From contig JADJDT010000028.1 of assembly GCA_016702545.1 (NCBI GenBank), positions 1 through 44,836 of the forward strand: a stretch of DNA of 44,836 nt, given 5' to 3'. The notes below the pieces were generated by a model. It worked only from the letters and a program-made list of their open reading frames with translations, did no database searches and had not been told where the DNA came from. This DNA is from Pseudomonadota bacterium. GTDB lineage: Bacteria; Myxococcota_A; Polyangia; GCA-2747355. The position numbers and the translations under genes are program-made. Each line of letters begins with the position of its first letter. Position 1 is the stretch's first letter. Of this stretch, positions 39,728-44,836 are shown piece after piece.

Positions 39728-39857
39728 GCACACGCCCGGCGCCCTGCAAGCCGCCCTGGGGTACCGCGCGAGCGGGAACCCTCGGGCTCATGGCCGCACG
39801 CGTCATGGCCGCTCGCCCTTCCTGCCGCTCGCGGTTGGTGGTAACAAGCGTCCCAGC

Positions 39858-39881
39858 GCGCGCGCCCGCGCGGGCGCGCGC
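39858..39881. other. perfect 24-bp GC palindrome
   Basis: gcgcgcgcccgcgcgggcgcgcgc-type self-complementary sequence, 49 bases before the amt start and 131 after the kinase stop. It may fold in RNA as a terminator-like hairpin without a U tract, or bind a dimeric regulator; neither is shown. Confidence 0.45.
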
Positions 39882-39929
39882 ACCGATCCACCCGTGACTT
39901 TGACCGAGAGACGCAAGGAGAGGGGAGCG

Positions 39930-41279
39930 ATGACCAGCCAGCCAAGCGCAAGACACCGCCCACGACGCCGCCTCGGGGCACTCCTACCCCTGAGCGCCGG
40001 TGCCGCGGCCTGCCTCGCCCTGCTGCCCTCGGCGCTGGCCGGCGGGACCGACGTGATGAGCCTGCCTGAGGACACGGGCGCCACGGCGTGGATGCTGACC
40101 GCGACCGCGCTGGTGCTGCTGATGGTCCCCGGCCTGGCGATGTTCTACGGCGGCCTGGTACGCGCCAAGAACGTGCTGGGGACGATGATGCACAGCTTCG
40201 TCGCGATGGCGGTGATCGGCGTGCTGTGGCCCGTCTGCGGCTACGCGCTCTCCTTCGGCACGAGCCACGGCGGCTGGATCGGCTGGGACTCGGCGAAGCT
40301 GCTGCTCGGCGGCATCGACGACACCTGGGTGCCGATCCTCAAGGGCACGCGCCGCATCCCCGAGTACGTCTTCGCGATGTTTCAGGGCAAGTTCGCGATC
40401 ATCACCCCGGCGCTGATCGCCGGCGCCTTCGCCGAGCGCGTCAAGCTCAGCGGGTATGTCGTGTTCATCACGCTGTGGAGCCTGCTGATCTACTGCCCCT
40501 TGGCGCATATCGTCTGGGGTGGCGGCTTCCTCACCGGTGAGGCTATCGACCTCGCCGGTGGCACCGTGATCCACATCTCGGCCGGCGTCGCCGGGCTGGT
40601 CGCCGCGCTCTTCCTCGGCGCCCGCCAGGGACACCCGCGCATCGCCATGCACCCCAACAACCTGGTGATGACGATGATGGGCGCAGGCCTGCTGTGGGTC
40701 GGCTGGTTCGGCTTCAACGCCGGCTCGCAGGTCAGCAGCGGCCTGGCCACGGCCCAGGCGCTGACGATGACGCAGATCGCCGCCGCCGCCGGCGCGCTGG
40801 GCTGGGTGCTGATCGAGGCGGTGGTGCACCGCAAGTCGACGGCCCTCGGCCTGGTCTCGGGCATCCTCGCCGGCCTGGTCGCGATCACGCCCGCCGCCGG
40901 CGACGTGCGGCCCCTCGGCGCCATCGCCCTGGGCCTGATCGCGTCGCTCTGCTGCTATCTGGCGATCCAGCTCAAGAACCGGCTGGGCTACGACGACACC
41001 CTCGACGTCTTCGGCATCCACGGCGTCGCCGGCATCATTGGCGCGCTCGGGCTCTCCTTCTTCCTGCGCAGCACCCCGGCCCATGGCGTCGCGACGCAGC
41101 TCTGGTACCAGACCAAGGGCGTGCTGGTCTCGATCACGGTCTCCGTGGTCGTCACGCTGGTGCTGCTCGTGCTGGTCCAGAAGACGATCGGCCTGCGCAT
41201 GGACGCCGGCGACGAGATGGCCGGCATGGACCAGTCTCTGCACGGCGAGCGCGGCTACGACCTCGGCGCCGGCAGCTAG
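39930..41279 (+). CDS. amt: Amt-family ammonium transporter
   Basis: A 449-residue membrane protein with a cleavable signal-like N-terminus (about 10-37) and eleven hydrophobic segments. Conserved Amt features: GLAMFYGGLVRAKNVLGTMM, the twin histidines in GGTVIHISAGVAGLVAA and DVFGIHGVAGIIGAL, the acidic-pocket region FAIITPALIAGAFAERV, and a cytoplasmic C-terminal tail (residues from RMDAGDEMAGMDQSLHGE). It conducts ammonium (or ammonia and a proton) into the cell. ATG 39930 is chosen over 39894 because AAGGAGAGGGGAG precedes it. No glnK (PII) gene follows, which is less usual for amt. Confidence 0.95.
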   Translation: MTSQPSARHRPRRRLGALLPLSAGAAACLALLPSALAGGTDVMSLPEDTGATAWMLTATALVLLMVPGLAMFYGGLVRAKNVLGTMMHSFVAMAVIGVLWPVCGYALSFGTSHGGWIGWDSAKLLLGGIDDTWVPILKGTRRIPEYVFAMFQGKFAIITPALIAGAFAERVKLSGYVVFITLWSLLIYCPLAHIVWGGGFLTGEAIDLAGGTVIHISAGVAGLVAALFLGARQGHPRIAMHPNNLVMTMMGAGLLWVGWFGFNAGSQVSSGLATAQALTMTQIAAAAGALGWVLIEAVVHRKSTALGLVSGILAGLVAITPAAGDVRPLGAIALGLIASLCCYLAIQLKNRLGYDDTLDVFGIHGVAGIIGALGLSFFLRSTPAHGVATQLWYQTKGVLVSITVSVVVTLVLLVLVQKTIGLRMDAGDEMAGMDQSLHGERGYDLGAGS

Positions 41280-41318
41280 CGAGGGCACCGCGCGGGGTGC
41301 ATCACCGTCATCGCTCAC

Positions 41319-41337
41319 GGGGGAGGTCCCATCCCCC
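41319..41337 (+). terminator. short GC hairpin after amt
   Basis: GGGGGA (41319-41324) pairs with TCCCCC (41332-41337) over a 7-base loop, 40 bases past the amt stop. There is no U run, so it is a weak candidate. Confidence 0.3.
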
Positions 41338-41351
41338 GCGACGCCAGGCGC

Positions 41352-41737
41352 GTGGTCGCGGCGGGGCCCCTGCTGCCCCATCGGCAGTACCAGCTCCTCG
41401 ACTGGCTGCGGCGCGCGGGGACCCTACCGGCGGGGGTCGAGCCCGAGCACGCCGGGGCCCGGGGCGCTTGGACCCCGGAGCTCGACGTGGCGGCCTGGCG
41501 GGCGCTGGCTGCGTCCCCAGCGGCCGTCGTCGCCGTGAGCCTCTTCGATGCCACACGGGCCACGATGCTGGATCCCTCCGGCCATTGCCGCCTCCCCTTC
41601 AACCTGCCGGGGTTCTGGGAGGGCGATACCGGACACCATCCCACGCCCTGGCTCCCCTTTCGCCAAAGACCACCCCGTCGACCGCGGACGCGCTCGGTGC
41701 GCAGTTCAAGGCGCTGAGCGCGCTGGTCCAACGTTAA
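41352..41737 (+). pseudogene. broken gene fragment, C-terminal piece of an unidentified enzyme
   Basis: A readable stretch (LLPHRQYQLLDWLRRAGTLP, ALAASPAAVVAVSLFDATRA, FNLPGFWEGDT) continues after one missing A in CCAAAG (about 41663-41668) as TTPSTADALGAQFKALSALV and stops with TAA at 41735-41737. The SPAAVVAVSL segment and the ending weakly recall the C-terminus of GH77 4-alpha-glucanotransferases, but the match is not convincing. No complete gene precedes it: the frame begins just after the amt stop. It is probably a decayed remnant. The repeat copy D starts at its stop codon. Confidence 0.35.
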
Positions 41738-41893
41738 GGAGGCTGGCCGAAATTATCTTACCAACTTGAGCGGCCGATCCATCCCGCGCGTCTGCGTTGC
41801 TCGTCGGTTGCGTACAGGCAGTACGCGCCTTCCTCACGCCTTGCCGCGCGGGCGCCTCCACCGCCAACCTGGCAAGCTAATTTCCGCAAGCCT
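41737..41893. repeat. MITE-like repeat, copy D, with imperfect terminal inverted repeats
   Basis: The left end AGGCTGGCCGAAATTATCTT and the right end (reverse complement AGGCTTGCGGAAATTAGCTT) form imperfect inverted repeats about 24-29 bp long on a 150-bp element. It carries the same central hairpin (gcgtac..gtacgc) and gcgtctgcgttgctcg block as copy C. It starts at the TAA stop of the fragment and ends at the CT where the IS110 element begins. No coding capacity. Confidence 0.88.
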
Positions 41894-41904
41894 ATTATGA
41901 AGCT

Positions 41905-43122
41905 TCACGCCGCATGCTTGATCTGCACTTCGCAACCGAGCTGGCCGAGGCGCCGCACGAGGCGGTTGATCACCTTGGTCTTATCCAGGCGGTCGAAGTG
42001 GTCGTGCCCGAGGTCGCGGTACTCCGACGCCGTCGCGGAGCATGTACGCGGCGGTCAAGATGGAGGCGGCCACGGCGAGGATGGCCTTCTGGGTCCGCGC
42101 CGGGCCTTGAGGCGCAGGAACTGGCTGCGCAAGTAGCAGTCCTTCTTGCGGGCAGCGGCCCATGCTGCGGTGACGAGGGTCGTCTTGAGCCAGGTGCCGC
42201 TCTTGCGTACCCTGGTGGAACGTCGCTTGCCGGCGCTCTCGTCGTTCCCGGGGCACAGGCCGGCCCAGGAGACGAGGTGCCCCGCCGTGGGGAAGCGCGA
42301 CATGTCGGCACCGATCTCGGCAACGATGACGTGCGCCACGACGTCACTGATACCCGGGATCGTCTTGAGCAGATCGACCGCGTAGGAGATCGGTGCCAGC
42401 GCTTTTCCCACAGCAGCATCGACCTGCTCGAGCGCCGTCTCCAGCGCCGCAATAAGGTCGAGGTGCAGCTTGAGCAACGTGCGATGGTGGGCCGTCATGT
42501 GGCCACGCAGCGCCTCGATGAGCCTGCGCGTTTGTTGCGAGCTTTGCCCTTCGCGAGGTCGGCGAGTCGCTCGGGATCGTCTCGCCGTCGATGATCGCCG
42601 CGAGCATTGCACGGCCGCTCAGGCACAGCACGTCGGACAGGACGCTGGCGACCTTGATGTTCGCGGTCTCCAGCACCTTCTGGATGCGCAACGAGTGCTG
42701 CGAGATCTCGCGCACGAGCTGCTTGCGGGTGCGGGTCAGGTCCCGCAGCTCCTGGATCTGCGCGGGCGGGACGAAGCTGTTGCGGATGAGGCCGTGCGCA
42801 AGCAGGTCGGCGACCCACATCGCGTCGTTCACGTCTGTCTTGCGGCCAGGCACGTTGCGGATGTGCTGCGCGTTGGCCAGCACGAGCTCAAACTGAGCCT
42901 CGAGCAGGTGCCAGACCGGCTTCCAGTAGACGCCGGTGGCCTCCATCGCGACGTGCGTGCAGCCGAAGGACTCCAGCCAGTCCGACAGCTCCAGCAGCTC
43001 GCGCGTGGTGGTTCCGAACGTCCTCACCTCGTGTGCCTCGGAGGCGGTGACGCATCGGACGCAGGCGACGACCGTGTCCTTGCGCACGCCGAGCCCGGCG
43101 CAGCGGGGGTAGAGCACCGCAT
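41905..43122 (-). pseudogene. IS110-family transposase (copy 1), frameshifted
   Basis: About 405 residues if frames are joined. The start ATG 43122 follows AGGAGG. The N-terminal DEDD domain shows HVAMEATGVYWKPVWHLLE, KTDVNDAMWVADLLAHGL and the helical RKQLVREISQHSLRIQ; the C-terminal Tnp_20 part shows LLKTIPGISDVVAHVI, HLVSWAGLCPGNDESAGKRR (with the catalytic Ser of this family in ESAG) and TLVTAAWAAARKKDCYLRSQ, ending CEVQIKHAA. The first catalytic Asp, expected in a GLDVHKDTVV-like motif, reads GLGVRKDTVV. Frames change just after the start, near 42540 and near 42050. It would catalyse RNA-guided cut-and-paste recombination if intact; as read it is inactive. Confidence 0.85.
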
Positions 43123-43376
43123 GGGACTTCCTCCTGTCAGCGGCGCCGGAGGAGCCTCGTCATCGAATTCCTATTATCCGCGCCCACGGCCTCGCGGCCG
43201 ATCGACGCAATCCAGGGTGCTCGCAGGGCTCCGGTCCAACTCCTAAACGGGCTCGGGGCACCAAGACCAAACCGACCTCGTTCCCAGCGCACCTGCGCAT
43301 CGTACGCCCACACGCAGGCCTTGCGAACGAGCATCCGCTTCATCCACCAGGGTCGGCCGCTGCGGCCGATGGGCAA
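43123..43376 (-). ncRNA. candidate bridge-RNA region of IS110 copy 1
   Basis: IS110-group elements encode a structured bridge RNA in the non-coding end upstream of the transposase. The 254 bases here fit in place and size, and contain a perfect hairpin TCGGCCGC-T-GCGGCCGA (43353-43369) just inside the element end plus further GC stems (for example around 43190). The tandem arrangement joins the two element ends as in the circular form, which in known elements completes the RNA promoter. The RNA itself is inferred, not shown. Confidence 0.45.
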
Positions 43377-44836
43377 CTATTATGAAGCTTCACGCCGCAT
43401 GCTTGATCTGCACTTCGCAACCGAGCTGGCCGAGGCGCCGCACGAGGCGGTTGATCACCTTGGTCTTATCCAGGCGGTCGAAGTGGTCGTGCCCGAGGTC
43501 GCGGTACTCCGACGCCGTCGCGGAGCATTTAATACGCGGCGGTCAAGATGGAGGCGGCCACGGCGAGGATGGCCTTCTTGGTCCGCGCCGGGCCTTGAGG
43601 CGCAGGAACTGGCTGCGCAAGTAGCAGTCCTCTGCGGGCAGCGGCCCATGCTGCGGTGACGAGGGTCGTCTTGAGCCAGGTGCCGCTCTTGCGTACCCTG
43701 GTGGAACGTCGCTTGCCGGCGCTCTCGTCGTTCCTGGGGCACAGGCCGGCCCAGGAGACGAGGTGCCCGCCGTGGGGAAGCGCGACATGTCGGCACCGAT
43801 CTCGGCAATGATGACGTGCGCCACAACGTCACTGATACCCGGGATCGTCTTGAGCAGATCGACCGCGTAGAGATCGGTGCCAGCGCTTTTCCCACAGCAG
43901 CATCGACCTGCTCGAGCGCCGTCTCCAGCGCCGCATAAGGTCGAGGCAGCTTGAGCAACGTGCGATAGGGGCCGTCATGTGGCCACGCAGCGCCTCGATG
44001 AGTCTCGCGCGTTTCTTGCGAGCTTTGCCTTCGCGAGGTCGGCGAGTCGCTTTGGGATCGTCCTCGCCGTCGATGATCGCCGCGAGCATTGCACGGCCGC
44101 TCAGGCACAGCACGTCGGACAGGACGCTGGCGACCTTGATGTTCGCGGTCTCCAGCACCTTCTGGATGCGCAACGAGTGCCGCGAGATCTCGCGCACGAG
44201 CTGCTTGCGGGTGCGGGTCAGGTCCCGCAGCTCCTGGATCTGCGCGGGCGGGACGAAGCTGCTGCGGATGAGGCCGCGCAGCAGGTCGGCGACCCACATC
44301 GCGTCGTTCACGTCTGTCTTTGCGGCCAGGCACGTTGCGGATGTGCTGCGCGTTGGCCAGCACGAGCTCAAACTGAGCCTCGAGCAGGTGCCAGACCGGC
44401 TTCCAGTAGACGCCGGTGGCCTCCATCGCGACGTGCGTGCAGCCGAAGGACTCCAGCCAGTCCGACAGCTCCAGCAGCTCGCGTGGTGGTTCCGAACGTC
44501 CTCACCTCGCGTGCCTTCGAGGCGGTGACGCATCGGACGCAGGCGACGACCGTGTCCCGAGCACGCCTGAGCCCGGCGCAGCGGGGGTAGAGCACTTGCA
44601 TGGGACTTCCCTCCTGTCAGCGGCGCCGGGAGGAGCCCTCGTCATCGAATTCTATTATCCGCGCCCACGGCCTCGCGGCCGATCGACGCAATCCAGGGTG
44701 CTCGCAGGGCTCCGGGTCCAACTCCTAAACGGGCTCGGGGCACCAAGACCAAACCGACCTCGTTCCCAGCGCACCTGCGCATCGTACGCCCACACGCAGG
44801 CCTTGCGAACGAGCATCCGCTTCATCCACCAGGGTC
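43377..44836 (-). mobile_element. IS110-family insertion sequence, copy 2 (runs off the window)
   Basis: Direct, near-identical repeat of copy 1 in the same orientation, starting at ctattatgaagc. It differs mostly by 1-3 base insertions and deletions (for example catttaatacgcgg for catgtacgcgg near 43528). It ends at the window edge inside the non-coding part, about 25 bases short of a full unit. Its non-coding stretch 44602-44836 parallels the candidate bridge-RNA region of copy 1. Confidence 0.85.
43390..44601 (-). pseudogene. IS110-family transposase (copy 2), frameshifted several times
   Basis: Same protein as copy 1. It starts ATG 44601 (MQVLYPRCAGL), with the same HVAMEATGVYWK-type, DVNDAMWVADLL and WAGLCPxND-type segments spread over three frames because of at least six small indels. 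The first catalytic Asp region is changed here too, to GLRRARDTVV. At this position the two copies differ from each other and from the family, so decay or read error acted separately on each. Confidence 0.8.

Larger units (their letters stand above)
41892..43376 (-). mobile_element. IS110-family insertion sequence, copy 1
   Basis: A 1485-bp unit defined by its exact head-to-tail repetition: ctattatgaagcttcacg occurs at 41892 and again at 43377. The single gene is on the minus strand, with about 254 bases of non-coding DNA before it and 13 after it. A CT dinucleotide is found at the left edge and at the junction with copy 2, as expected of the IS110 core. There are no long terminal inverted repeats, also typical of IS110. 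Confidence 0.85.

Noticed and set aside
41352..41737. Complete 4-alpha-glucanotransferase gene
   Set aside because: Only a short, frameshifted C-terminal-like stretch exists and the resemblance is weak, so it is left as an unidentified fragment.

Overview
The window is very GC-rich (about 70% by eye) with short gaps and many ATGA/GTGA overlaps. Paired PilT-type ATPases, a Ser/Thr kinase, an FHA-PilZ protein, Cys-rich lipoproteins and a PspA/OmpA/ABC operon together suggest a predatory or social Myxococcota/'Deltaproteobacteria'-like bacterium. This is inferred from gene content; no rRNA or tRNA is present. At least eight coding regions are broken by single-base changes, mostly in G/C homopolymers, and two blocks are almost pure G/C runs. 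Some breaks are therefore probably consensus errors rather than biology.

Layout. 0-2.4 kb: the C-terminal half of a UvrA-type ATPase, then a small protein overlapping a nucleotidyltransferase. 2.4-7.6 kb (minus): M32 carboxypeptidase, a DUF2892-like membrane protein, and an ATPase/HlyD/TolC export set that lacks a permease. 7.9-11.4 kb (plus): a Cys-rich lipoprotein, an unknown exported protein and a second TolC-like protein. 11.5-12 kb: a RelE/ParE-type toxin-antitoxin pair behind three TCATGA boxes spaced exactly 10 bp apart.

12.2-19.1 kb (minus) is the most interesting unit. A PspA/ESCRT-III-like protein comes first, then a periplasmic substrate-binding domain fused to OmpA, an NrtB/SsuC-type permease, its ATPase, and a membrane-anchored AAA protein with one degenerate and one intact ATPase module. 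The last four genes overlap by 4 bp, and a sigma70-like promoter precedes pspA. This looks like a membrane-remodelling or stress unit combining a PspA polymer, a Vps4-like AAA motor and an ABC importer tied to the cell wall.

19.3-28.3 kb holds exported or membrane proteins of unknown role, plus a secreted isoamylase/GlgX-like enzyme (frameshifted) in a stretch of clearly lower GC, and a companion protein with an amylase-like C-terminus. 28.3-29.2 kb is an AT-richer gap. 29.2-33.3 kb (minus): dienelactone hydrolase, FHA-zinc ribbon-PilZ protein and a metzincin lipoprotein. 33.4-39.7 kb (plus): a HEAT-repeat/PilT fusion, a second PilT and a TPR-Ser/Thr kinase, probably one motility operon. 39.9-41.7 kb: an Amt ammonium transporter and a broken gene fragment.

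A dispersed MITE-like repeat (four copies, three of them starting right at a stop codon) links the regions. The right end carries two head-to-tail copies of an IS110-family element, the first inserted at the edge of one repeat copy.
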